DNA of 16,841 nucleotides from Deltaproteobacteria bacterium (GTDB taxonomy: Bacteria > Desulfobacterota > Desulfobacteria > Desulfobacterales > B30-G6), in the NCBI GenBank assembly GCA_003647375.1, contig QMMS01000068.1:1-16841 (forward strand), written 5' to 3'. The position numbers were made by a program, and so were the translations under genes. Below are positions 1-6,977 of the stretch, piece after piece. Under the pieces are notes generated by a model that worked only from the letters and a program-made list of their open reading frames with translations, was not told where the DNA came from and did not search any database. Every line of letters begins with the position of its first letter. The first letter of the stretch is position 1.

Positions 1-488
1 AGGTCCTTGAGGATATCCCCGAACAGTCTTCGCATGATACCCGATTCAATGGGTGTAAAATCTCGAATCTTCTTGGGTGGTTTGCCGGTTCCACCCGCCA
101 GACAATCCATCATGATAAAAAACAGTCGCGGATCGAAAACCATCAGACCTTTTCCGATCAATGGTGTCATAGAAAAGATACCAAATCCGCTTGGACGGGT
201 ATGAGCTCCGATGAAGTCGCCATACTTGACGATGCTTTTGGAGGCCGCCTGGATCACTACATTGGTTTGAAGCCGGGCCTCGAGGGTGCCCCTTACATGC
301 CGGGTGAATTTTTCGTACACTTCCGCCAAGGCATCAAAATCATCCTTCATGTGTACTTCCTGGGAGGTGATATCGTAGTCTTCCGTCTCGACGACGGCCT
401 CCGAATTCGTCTCCAAATCAACCTCACCCTTGTCCATGGCACCTAACAGGGCATCGATTTCTTCCTGGGACAAGATTTCATTTGACAT
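1..488 (-). CDS. fliM: Flagellar motor switch protein FliM, N-terminal part (runs off window)
   Basis: FliM is the rotor C-ring protein that binds phospho-CheY and, with FliG and FliN, sets the direction of rotation. The 162 codons present start at an ATG (486-488) and run open to the window edge, about half of a usual FliM of roughly 320-350 residues. The first residues, with the motif LSQEEIDALL, form the conserved N-terminal CheY-P-binding helix. They are followed by a linker and the start of the middle domain, with GDFIGAHTRPSGFGIFSMTP and LMVFDPRLFFIMMDCLAGG, which matches the FliM pattern of phosphatase-like middle domains. The gene starts 12 bases after the fliL stop, behind a modest GGGTG ribosome site, so it is probably co-transcribed with fliL from the sigma-54 promoter at about 1020-1035. 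Identity is firm; completeness of the 3' end cannot be judged. Confidence 0.96.
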   Translation of the reverse strand, partial: MSNEILSQEEIDALLGAMDKGEVDLETNSEAVVETEDYDITSQEVHMKDDFDALAEVYEKFTRHVRGTLEARLQTNVVIQAASKSIVKYGDFIGAHTRPSGFGIFSMTPLIGKGLMVFDPRLFFIMMDCLAGGTGKPPKKIRDFTPIESGIMRRLFGDILKD

Positions 489-500
489 GCTGCAACACCC

Positions 501-968
501 TTATTGTATGACAAAATCTGTAAAGTAAACATTTGAAACACAGGGTTCCTTGAAAAAGACATTTACCTGCTTCTGGATGTCCTGGCGCAGGGCGATCTTT
601 CCCGCCGTGTCTTTAATGTCTTCATACCGTTTCGATGTTAAAATCATCATAATGCTGTCACGGATTTGCGGGATTCGCTGCCGGATGCTGTCATTAAGCT
701 CTTCTTTGGCGATCTCCAGGTCCATCTTAATTTTAAGATAGCGCTTGCCGTTGTCTCCGGCGAGATTGACGATAAACGACTTCAGCGGAAATATCGGTTT
801 AACCTGCTGTTCCTCAACCACGACCTCTACCTGTTCGGGTTCTTTCTCGGGTTCTATCTGACTCGCCGTGTTGGAGACCTTGCTCCACATCATAAAAAAA
901 ACACCACCCATCATCAGCACAAGCAGAAACATGACGGCGGACAAAATAATGATCAGTTTTTTCGACAT
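501..968 (-). CDS. fliL: Flagellar basal body-associated protein FliL
   Basis: FliL is a single-pass inner-membrane protein around the stator that supports motor torque. The protein begins MSKKLIIILSAVMFLLVLMM, giving one transmembrane helix at about residues 4-28, then a short acidic linker (EPEKEPEQVEVVVEE), then the periplasmic FliL domain with FPLKSFIVNLAG, RYLKIKMDLE and a C-terminal NVYFTDFVIQ. These are typical FliL signatures, and 155 residues is the usual size. An upstream in-frame ATG at 984-986 would add six residues (MGSSNT) but has no ribosome site. The ATG at 966-968 has GGGGAG ten bases upstream and is preferred. The gene follows a sigma-54 promoter by about 40 bases and precedes fliM, the standard fliL-fliM order. 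Confidence 0.95.
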   Translation of the reverse strand: MSKKLIIILSAVMFLLVLMMGGVFFMMWSKVSNTASQIEPEKEPEQVEVVVEEQQVKPIFPLKSFIVNLAGDNGKRYLKIKMDLEIAKEELNDSIRQRIPQIRDSIMMILTSKRYEDIKDTAGKIALRQDIQKQVNVFFKEPCVSNVYFTDFVIQ

Positions 969-1019
969 AGTGTTGCTACTCCCCATACGATGAAAATTAT
1001 CTGATTTTCATACGTATTT

Positions 1020-1035
1020 TGCATGTAGCATGCCA
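1020..1035 (-). promoter_or_regulatory. Sigma-54 promoter of fliL-fliM
   Basis: Read on the minus strand the site is TGGCATGCTACATGCA, compared with the consensus TGGCACG-N4-TTGCA. The GG and GC dinucleotides have the required spacing, and there are only two mismatches (C6 to T, T12 to A). The start of transcription would lie near 1009, about 40 bases before the preferred fliL start. A GGCAAATGCC dyad sits just upstream at 1042-1051. Confidence 0.75.
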
Positions 1036-1190
1036 ACGAATGGCATTTGCCGGTAAAAAAAACCTTCACAGAGAAGAACAAGTACAACCAATTGATTTTA
1101 TTTTTTAATTATTGGTTTTTTCGGGGGGGAATATATGGTTCAAACCCATACGGGCGAAATGTGGAATGCCGATGACAGGGGGGAAAATAC

Positions 1191-1233
1191 AAAAACCGTC
1201 AATTTTTTAAAATATTGTCAACAACTTGACGGT
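1191..1233 (-). terminator. Possible second terminator downstream of flgE
   Basis: ACCGTCAA at 1195-1202 and TTGACGGT at 1226-1233 form a perfect 8-bp stem around a 23-base AT-rich loop. On the minus strand the stem is followed at once by a T-run (TTTTT, about 1191-1195). This is terminator-like and would back up the stronger flgE terminator about 150 bases upstream on the transcript. The long loop lowers confidence. Confidence 0.4.
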
Positions 1234-1245
1234 AAGGAATACCGG

Positions 1246-1273
1246 TTTTAAGTTTTAGGTGTTAGGTTTTAGG
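1246..1273. repeat. Degenerate heptanucleotide tandem repeat (TTTTAGG-like), 4 copies
   Basis: Four consecutive 7-base units read TTTTAAG, TTTTAGG, TGTTAGG, TTTTAGG. They lie in non-coding DNA. A second heptamer array of different sequence occurs upstream of fliJ at 5601-5635. Confidence 0.75.
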
Positions 1274-1378
1274 TAAGCCTTCCGTTATTAGTCGTAAACT
1301 GCTTAATGCCTACAGCCAAGGAAAGGGGAGGATACCCGGGGGCAGCAATAAAAGGTAGAATCAAACATGGTCTTAACG

Positions 1379-1422
1379 AAAATAAACCGGCCGCGCTGAT
1401 TGCAGCGCGGCCGGTTTATTTT
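1379..1422 (-). terminator. Strong intrinsic terminator after flgE
   Basis: AAATAAACCGGCCGCGCTG (1380-1398) and its exact reverse complement (1403-1421) form a 19-bp stem with a 4-base loop, extended by one more A-T pair. The stem begins at the flgE stop codon (1422-1424). On the minus strand it is followed by TTTATTTTCGTT, giving the T-rich tail. It very likely ends the flgB-to-flgE transcript; the A/T symmetry means it could also act on plus-strand transcripts. Confidence 0.9.
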
Positions 1423-2645
1423 TAACGTTTGATGTTTATCAGTTCGTTCAAGATCTCATCGCTGGTGGTGATAACCCTCGAATTGGCCTGGAACGCCCGC
1501 TGGGTGGTGATGAGGCGAACGAATTCCGTTGCCAGATCCACATTGGACATCTCCAGTGCATTGGTGCTGAGGCCCCCCATACTGCCTTCACCGGGAACCC
1601 CGCGAAGCACCTGCCCGGAATCGAGAGATGCGGCGTAAAGATTACCTCCCAGCTTGGTAAGTCCTGCATAACTCGGAAAATCGGCAATGGCGATCTGATA
1701 GAGACTGCTGATCTGCCCATTTGAATAGGTGCCGGAGATATTACCCTCTTCGTTAATGGTAATACTCTGGAGGGTTCCAGCCATATATCCGTCCTGGTTG
1801 GTAAAAGAAGTAATGCTGGGTACGGCATGCTGGGTCACCGATCCATTTGATGCGGTGGTATCGTCATAGAGATCCCAGGAAACTGCCTGGGGCGTGGTGG
1901 CGCCCGTACTCCAGTTGATGGACAAGCTCGGATCGACACCACCGGCAGCCAGGCTTCCATCCGGATTAAACGTCAGGGTACCGGTGTCGCCACCCGCCAT
2001 GGCGCCGGCGGATGCCGGAATCGTCGCCGCCCAGGTCCATTCATTCGGGTTGACTGTTTTGGTGAACGTAACCGTCAGGGGAGTATCATTTCCGAGAGAA
2101 TCATAAACAATAAAAGATGTGGAAAATGTTTCACCATCTATAGCCGTTGCATCCAGGTTGACATTGGCCAAAAATTCACCTGTGCTCTGGGCCGGCACGG
2201 TACCGCCCATGGGCACCGTGACATCGGTGGTGGCGCCGCCGATAATGCCACTCGTTGAAATATCCCAGCCCTGAACGACTAAACCATCGCTGTTCACAAG
2301 CATGCCATCCTGGTCAAAATGGAATGCACCTGCCCGGGAATAAAATTCCTGGCCGTTGTCACTCATGATAAAAAAGCCCTTCCCGTTAATCGCAAGATCT
2401 GTGGCATTACCCGTTGTTTCAAGGGATCCCTGGTTCCAACTGGCATCCAGCCCTGACACGGTAACGCCTTTTCCAACCTCGTTGCCGGTATACCCCGCCA
2501 GGGACTGATTGAGAAGGTTGGCAAAGGACGGACGCGAGCTTTTGAATCCCGTGGTGTTCACATTCGCGATATTATCGCCGATGACGGACATGGCCCACGA
2601 ATTTGCATTGAGCCCGGATATGCCTGTGTATAAAGAACCAATCAT
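1422..2645 (-). CDS. flgE: Flagellar hook protein FlgE
   Basis: FlgE is exported and polymerises into the flexible hook. The 407-residue protein opens with MIGSLYTGISGLNANSWAMS and SVIGDNIANVNTTGFKSSRP, the flagellar rod/hook N-terminal (D0) motif with the ANVNTTGFK signature. The middle is a low-complexity, Thr/Ser/Gly-rich variable domain. It ends in the D0 C-terminal helix NVDLATEFVRLITTQRAFQA...TSDEILNELINIKR. The length fits a typical FlgE, and the FlgD-FlgE order confirms it rather than FlgG or FlgF. The ATG at 2643-2645 has a strong GGAGGTGAAATT site lying in the end of flgD, four bases downstream of the flgD stop. It is the last gene of the operon; a strong terminator follows the stop directly. 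Confidence 0.96.
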   Translation of the reverse strand: MIGSLYTGISGLNANSWAMSVIGDNIANVNTTGFKSSRPSFANLLNQSLAGYTGNEVGKGVTVSGLDASWNQGSLETTGNATDLAINGKGFFIMSDNGQEFYSRAGAFHFDQDGMLVNSDGLVVQGWDISTSGIIGGATTDVTVPMGGTVPAQSTGEFLANVNLDATAIDGETFSTSFIVYDSLGNDTPLTVTFTKTVNPNEWTWAATIPASAGAMAGGDTGTLTFNPDGSLAAGGVDPSLSINWSTGATTPQAVSWDLYDDTTASNGSVTQHAVPSITSFTNQDGYMAGTLQSITINEEGNISGTYSNGQISSLYQIAIADFPSYAGLTKLGGNLYAASLDSGQVLRGVPGEGSMGGLSTNALEMSNVDLATEFVRLITTQRAFQANSRVITTSDEILNELINIKR

Positions 2646-2649
2646 AATT

Positions 2650-3372
2650 TCACCTCCAGTTTTCCGTAAAATAGGTTAAAATGGATGCTCCTGTTTCTGC
2701 TATATTTTCGGTTTCAGCAACATGCACAACACTGTTCATGGGTATGCTCATATCGTTGATAAGAAGATGGGCCACACCGTTGTCGTCGAATGTCACCCCG
2801 GTGACGGCACCGACGATAAAGGTCTCCGCCGAGACAGCCCCTCCCTCTGCATCACCCGCCAGTACTTCAAACTGGTAGAGCCCGTCTGAAACAAGGCGGC
2901 CCTCGCTGTCGGTGCCGTCCCATGCAACGAAACGGTCACCGGCTTCCATGGCACCTGCTGAAATCGTTTTAACGAAATCTCCCTGGGCGTTGAAAATATT
3001 TACAACGGTTTCAACGGCATTCCCGCTCAACCCAAAATGAATATCTATATCGGATGTATCGGACTTCTGAATAATATTTCCATAGGCCCAGGCTGATTTG
3101 CCGAGCATGGAAATCGTCTGGGTGTTGTTCATGGCCAGCTGGTTTGCTCCCAGACCGTTCAAATTGTCGTTGACATTATAAAGCTGCTCCAGGGAGCTGA
3201 ATTGAGCCAGCTGCGCGGTAAACTCTGTACTTTCCATGGGCTTGAGCGGGTCCTGGTTCTGGAGTTGGGCAACCAGCAACTGCAGGAAATCATCCTTGCC
3301 CAGCACGTCGGTAGTCGACTGAGTGTTCTCCGAACTTGGAATGGTATTGGCGTTGATCGCAGTTATGGCCAT
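2650..3372 (-). CDS. flgD: Flagellar hook assembly (cap) protein FlgD
   Basis: FlgD forms the scaffold cap at the tip of the growing hook. The N-terminus carries the family signature: residues about 24-70 contain LGKDDFLQLLVAQLQNQDPL and STEFTAQLAQFSSLEQL. The rest is a FlgD Tudor/FnIII-like module including GDRFVAWDGTDSEGRLVSDG, the conserved WDG motif. At 240 residues it has normal length. The ATG (3370-3372) is preceded by a near-perfect AAAGGAGGT site. It follows fliK after about 190 bases that contain a long inverted repeat, and flgE follows it after four bases. FlgD is a substrate of the export machine whose specificity FliK, the neighbouring gene product, switches. Confidence 0.95.
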   Translation of the reverse strand: MAITAINANTIPSSENTQSTTDVLGKDDFLQLLVAQLQNQDPLKPMESTEFTAQLAQFSSLEQLYNVNDNLNGLGANQLAMNNTQTISMLGKSAWAYGNIIQKSDTSDIDIHFGLSGNAVETVVNIFNAQGDFVKTISAGAMEAGDRFVAWDGTDSEGRLVSDGLYQFEVLAGDAEGGAVSAETFIVGAVTGVTFDDNGVAHLLINDMSIPMNSVVHVAETENIAETGASILTYFTENWR

Positions 3373-3405
3373 CTTTACACGACCTCCTTTTTTAAAGCAT
3401 CTTAG

Positions 3406-3566
3406 ACCTGAATTGAGCGATTTTTATCTCGATCTGCACCGATCTCATGCGGATCGAGGGTTCGCAAAAAGCCTCGACAGATCCACGGGTATGCCTGTGT
3501 TTTTTGCGAACTCTTCTCCATCAAGATCTCGGCACACCTCTTCGGGAAAAATCGCTCAGTTCAGGT
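3406..3566. repeat. 161-bp interrupted palindrome between fliK and flgD
   Basis: The outer arms ACCTGAATTGAGCGATTTTT (3406-3425) and its reverse complement (3547-3566) match at 19 of 20 positions. An inner perfect 11-bp pair, GTTCGCAAAAA (3460-3470) and TTTTTGCGAAC (3501-3511), lies near-symmetrically inside, with weaker complementarity between. The right arm reaches the fliK stop codon. There is no coding content. It could be a non-autonomous palindromic repeat element, a structured RNA, or an attenuator between fliK and flgD. Confidence 0.75.
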
Positions 3567-5122
3567 TAGACAAAACAGTCGATCTGGTTTTCCTCTCTGC
3601 CTGAAGGAATCACCTTTTTCGGTTCTGCCGATTCATCATCTGTAAGGGTTACCATCTCTTCCGAATGTCCATTCATACGATGCATCTGTTTTTGGGCCGA
3701 TGTGTGGCCCTGCTCCTGCTGGTTATTCAGGTTCGGGTCCACCAGGACATCGATTTTGTCGACTTGGAGTCCCCCTTGCTGAAGATCTGCCTTTAACACG
3801 TGCAGATTCGTTTCAAGAAAATCCCTTGCCAGGAGCGTTTCTGCCCTGATTTCAACAGTCACCTTCAACTGATCCATAATCACGTTCAGGTGCAGGTGGC
3901 CCAAGAATGCCGGTTTGAGTTGAATCCTGGCCTGGGACTGGCCATTTTCCTGGCGCCAGACCGCTTTTTCGATGATATCGGTCAACGTGCGGATCTCACG
4001 CGGCTCCAATGGAAGACGAGATGCCTCCATGATTTCACCCTTCTCTGAAACCCCTGTTCCAGGTGTCCCCGTTAAAGGCCAGGTCATCTTTTCAACCTGA
4101 AATAAAATATCAGGATCACTTTTTTGAAAAGCCCCGGGAGCGGTTATCTCCGGTTTGATCGAGGAAACATTCGAGTCCCGCTGAACGCCCACATGCTCAA
4201 ACCGCGGATCCGGCATACCTGGTTTGCTTCCATCAGATGGAGCTGAATGACCGCTGTCACGTCCTTCCAGGAAGTTCCCGGAATGATCCTGTCCGGTGAG
4301 CAGCAAGGCTCGATTGGTTGATATCTTTTCGGAAGTCTCTGTTGATGCTAAAGACATCCTGTCACGAACACCTGCCTGCGGTCCCTTTTCATTCTCTACG
4401 GCCGGAATGATTATGGCCACTTTTTGAGAGACTTCTGAATCCCTTCCCGCTATCAGAACGTGTCTCTCCACCAGGGGCGTAGCGTTGTTAATACCTGCTG
4501 CCACGGTCTTGGGTTCATCGGTACCTTCAGCAGTGCTTGAAACCATTGGTGTTCCTTCAAGCGTCGGTGGCCCAATCGACCCTGAAACAAAGCCCTCACC
4601 TGCTGTTTCCACCTCTCTAAACCCCGAGATGTCACCTGAGTCACCGGCCGGATCAATGCCAACCTGCAAGTACAAGCTATCCGTAATTGTCTCTTTTGAA
4701 ACATCCTGCCCTGTCACATCACCGGGCAGCATATCCCCGGGAATTGCATCCGGCGAAGGCACAACATCATCTGGATCTATCCCGGTATCTCCGGGAAAGC
4801 TGCCTATATTTTCCGGCATTTCATGCACCTGCTGCGTCGGCGATTGTTGATAGACACCCCCTTTTGCATCAGTGACAGGTTCCTCTCCAGGAAGGTCCGA
4901 TGGCTCCTCTATAAATGCCGGATTCGCGTTCATGGTGGCGTCCTGGGTTCCAGAGAGAAGACTCACAAAGGCGGAAAAGCTTACCGGGACATCCGACAAC
5001 ACCCCTTCGGGCGGCAAACCCAACGGCACCTCGCTATTGGGTAAAACCTTCCCTTCACCAAATAATAAAGATTGCGACACATCAAATTGTAACGGTATCA
5101 TGGTTCCCGATGTTGTTTCCAA
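3566..5122 (-). CDS. fliK: Flagellar hook-length control protein FliK
   Basis: FliK measures hook length and switches export specificity through FlhB. Recognition rests on the C-terminal flagellar-hook domain, about residues 370-460. It includes LTDIIEKAVW, ARIQLKPAFLGHLHLNVIMD, VTVEIRAETLLARDFLETNL and LKADLQQGGLQVDKIDV, the classic pattern of an 'LxPxxLG' strand followed by a 'Lxxxgl' helix. The first 350 residues are acidic, proline-, glycine- and serine-rich and apparently disordered, as expected of the ruler part. The tail is polar and Gln-rich (NNQQEQ). At 518 residues it is somewhat longer than Salmonella FliK. The longest form starts with TTG (5120-5122); an ATG at 5099-5101, seven codons in, is an equally weak alternative because neither has a well-placed ribosome site. 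It follows fliJ after about ten bases. Confidence 0.9.
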   Translation of the reverse strand: METTSGTMIPLQFDVSQSLLFGEGKVLPNSEVPLGLPPEGVLSDVPVSFSAFVSLLSGTQDATMNANPAFIEEPSDLPGEEPVTDAKGGVYQQSPTQQVHEMPENIGSFPGDTGIDPDDVVPSPDAIPGDMLPGDVTGQDVSKETITDSLYLQVGIDPAGDSGDISGFREVETAGEGFVSGSIGPPTLEGTPMVSSTAEGTDEPKTVAAGINNATPLVERHVLIAGRDSEVSQKVAIIIPAVENEKGPQAGVRDRMSLASTETSEKISTNRALLLTGQDHSGNFLEGRDSGHSAPSDGSKPGMPDPRFEHVGVQRDSNVSSIKPEITAPGAFQKSDPDILFQVEKMTWPLTGTPGTGVSEKGEIMEASRLPLEPREIRTLTDIIEKAVWRQENGQSQARIQLKPAFLGHLHLNVIMDQLKVTVEIRAETLLARDFLETNLHVLKADLQQGGLQVDKIDVLVDPNLNNQQEQGHTSAQKQMHRMNGHSEEMVTLTDDESAEPKKVIPSGREENQIDCFV

Positions 5123-5131
5123 AATACTGTA

Positions 5132-5575
5132 TTATCCTGTTTTCCGATTGTATTGCTGAATCCCTACCTCGTCTGAAACTTCCTGCTCTTTTTTCAAGTA
5201 GAGTCGATGGTATTGATCCGCATGGGTCTCTTTAAGACGCTCGAGGATTTTTCTCTTTTTGACGGCCTTCAACAAGGCGACTTTTTTTTCACGCCTTTCT
5301 GATTCAGCCATCTGAACTTTCTGCCGTTGTCTTCCAATCTGGTCCGACAGGCATGCCAGATAGGTGACATACAACCTGTTCTCAGACACCGGCTTCGGTT
5401 CCTGCAAATTTTGTTTCAATTCCTCCGCCAACTGAACGTGCTTTTCCTGGAGATGCTTTTCGGCCTGCTTTTCTTCGGACAATCGTTTCCCCATAATAAC
5501 AAATTCTTTTTCCAGGGCATCTTCAAGAAACTGCCGGTGACTCAGCAATGATTCCAGTTTAAATTTAAAACTCAC
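5132..5575 (-). CDS. fliJ: Flagellar export chaperone/stalk protein FliJ
   Basis: FliJ is the small coiled-coil stalk that links the FliI hexamer to FlhA and escorts export substrates. The product is 147 residues, charged and almost wholly helical, rich in Lys, Glu and Gln, with heptad-like spacing, as in the family. The start is a decision. An ATG at 5600-5602 lies in the last unit of a heptamer repeat and would add MLKSFSGAI. A GTG at 5573-5575 has GGAG five bases upstream and gives VSFKFKLESLLSHR, which matches the usual FliJ opening (FKFxLExLLxxR), so the GTG is preferred. The gene lies 85 bases after fliI, an unusually large gap for this operon, filled partly by the repeat. Confidence 0.88.
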   Translation of the reverse strand: MSFKFKLESLLSHRQFLEDALEKEFVIMGKRLSEEKQAEKHLQEKHVQLAEELKQNLQEPKPVSENRLYVTYLACLSDQIGRQRQKVQMAESERREKKVALLKAVKKRKILERLKETHADQYHRLYLKKEQEVSDEVGIQQYNRKTG

Positions 5576-5600
5576 GATAGCTCCACTAAAGCTTTTGAGC

Positions 5601-5635
5601 ATTAAGCATTAAGCATTAAGCATTAAGCATTAAGC
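5601..5635. repeat. Perfect heptanucleotide tandem repeat (ATTAAGC x5) upstream of fliJ
   Basis: Five exact copies of ATTAAGC occupy 5601-5635, flanked by partial units (GC at 5599-5600, GATAAGC at 5636-5642). Read on the coding strand each unit is GCTTAAT/CTTAATG, so each junction contains TAATG, a stop overlapped by an ATG, in a different reading frame. The array lies between the fliI stop and the fliJ ribosome site. It is a simple-sequence repeat with potential for copy-number change. Confidence 0.92.
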
Positions 5636-5660
5636 GATAAGCTTGTATAATGCTTGCTGC

Positions 5661-6977
5661 TTATGGCTTATGGTTAAAAATGGCTTCGAGCCCCTGCCGA
5701 CTATCTGCCAGGGTCGCACACTCATCTATCCCCTGCATGAGATACTGGTTGATGGCAGGGTTCTTTTCAATGGCGTCATCGATATCAGGATTGCTTCCAG
5801 CGGTGTAGGCCCCTATGTTGATCAAATCTTCGTTTCTGCGATAGGTTGCCAGGACCTTTTTAAGACCATTGGATAATTCGCGATGCGCCTTGTCCGTTAT
5901 ATCGTCCATAACACGACTGACACTCTTCAATACATCGATGGCAGGATAATGGTTCTGCATGGCCAGGTCCCGCGTCAAAACAATGTGACCATCTAAAATA
6001 GCCCTCACAGCATCGGCTATGGGTTCGTTAAAATCATCTCCCTCAACCAGTACCGTATAGAGTCCTGTAATGGTTCCACGCCCCTCAAAGGCCCCTGTTC
6101 TCTCCAGCAGTTTTGGCATCATCGTAAAAACCGAGGGTGTATACCCTTTGGAAGCCGGCGGCTCACCCAGCGCCAGCCCAATTTCACGCTGTGCCGTGGC
6201 AAATCGGGTAACAGAGTCCATCATCAGGTTGACATGCATGCCTTTATCCCTGAAAAACTCGGCTATGGCAGTCGCCACAAATGCACCCCGCATCCGAATC
6301 AAGGGCAGGTGGTCCGACGTAGCCACCACCACAACCGATTTTTCCAATCCTTCTGAACCCAGTTCTTTTTCGATAAATTCGTTGACTTCACGACCCCGCT
6401 CACCGATCAGGGCAATGACATTACAATCGGCTTCTGTGTGGCGTGCAATCATACCCAGAAGAATAGACTTTCCCACGCCTGACCCGGAGAAGATACCCAT
6501 GCGCTGGCCACGACCCACTGTCAGCAGCCCATTAATGGCTTTGACTCCCAGGTCAAGAGGTTCAGCGATACGGCGTCTGGATAGTGGATTCATTGGTGTC
6601 GCATACAGAGGGTATTCCGCTTCGAAAGGAATGGGTCCTTTCCCGTCGATGGGATTTCCAAGTCCGTCGACAATTCTACCCAGCATTCCCATGCCCACCG
6701 GCATGTAAGCGCTATCCTCTCTTGCAATGACCCGGCAACCCGGTGAAATTCCCCTGACCTCTTCCAGGGGCATCAACAGGACATGGTTATCCCGGAATCC
6801 CAGAACCTCAGCCCTGGTGATCCGTTCACCTTCCTTGTCATAAATATCACAAACGCACCCCAGGTTGGTGACAGGACCTTCGGATTCGACAACCAAGCCG
6901 ACAATTTTCGTTATTTTGCCGTAAACCTGAATCGGGTCAAGGTTGTTCAACAGATTGTAATATTTTTCAAGGTTCAG
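5661..6977 (-). CDS. fliI: Flagellum-specific ATPase FliI
   Basis: FliI is the F1-beta-like ATPase of the flagellar type III export apparatus; it acts at the cytoplasmic face with FliH and FliJ. The sequence shows a beta-barrel N-domain (VYGKITKIVGLVVESEGP), the Walker A loop FSGSGVGKS near residue 165, the GERGREVNEF catalytic-glutamate motif, the Walker B strand HVNLMMDSVTRFA with GEPPASKGYTPSVF, and a C-terminal VLKSVSRVMDDI helix. With the start chosen here the protein is 438 residues, the family norm. The commonly called start would be a TTG at 6948-6950 with no ribosome site, which cuts off the normal N-terminal helix. A CTG at 6975-6977 sits six bases after GGAGG, overlaps the fliH stop as CTGA, and restores LNLEKYYNLLNNLDPIQVYG. 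I favour it, but a CTG start is rare. Confidence 0.93.
   Translation of the reverse strand: MNLEKYYNLLNNLDPIQVYGKITKIVGLVVESEGPVTNLGCVCDIYDKEGERITRAEVLGFRDNHVLLMPLEEVRGISPGCRVIAREDSAYMPVGMGMLGRIVDGLGNPIDGKGPIPFEAEYPLYATPMNPLSRRRIAEPLDLGVKAINGLLTVGRGQRMGIFSGSGVGKSILLGMIARHTEADCNVIALIGERGREVNEFIEKELGSEGLEKSVVVVATSDHLPLIRMRGAFVATAIAEFFRDKGMHVNLMMDSVTRFATAQREIGLALGEPPASKGYTPSVFTMMPKLLERTGAFEGRGTITGLYTVLVEGDDFNEPIADAVRAILDGHIVLTRDLAMQNHYPAIDVLKSVSRVMDDITDKAHRELSNGLKKVLATYRRNEDLINIGAYTAGSNPDIDDAIEKNPAINQYLMQGIDECATLADSRQGLEAIFNHKP

Larger units (their letters stand above)
1036..1379. other. Non-coding spacer between flgE terminator and fliL promoter
   Basis: No convincing gene is visible on either strand. 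The stretch is AT-rich. It holds a short GGCAAATGCC dyad (1042-1051), a weak hairpin AACCAAT/ATTGGTT (1086-1092 with 1111-1117), a second terminator-like hairpin (1195-1233) and a degenerate heptamer array (1246-1273). It probably insulates the long flgB-flgE operon from fliL-fliM. Confidence 0.6.

Noticed and set aside
1086..1117. AACCAAT/ATTGGTT hairpin as a terminator
   Set aside because: The stem is only seven weak base pairs around an 18-base AT-rich loop, and no gene ends next to it on the plus strand; likely chance in AT-rich DNA.
5601..5635. CRISPR-like array
   Set aside because: Units are 7 bases with no spacers; it is a simple tandem repeat. No cas genes or other repeat-spacer pattern were seen in the window.
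6070..6708. 212-codon plus-strand ORF
   Set aside because: It is antisense to the highly conserved ATPase core of fliI, shows no family pattern and low-complexity Ser/Pro/Arg composition typical of a shadow frame.
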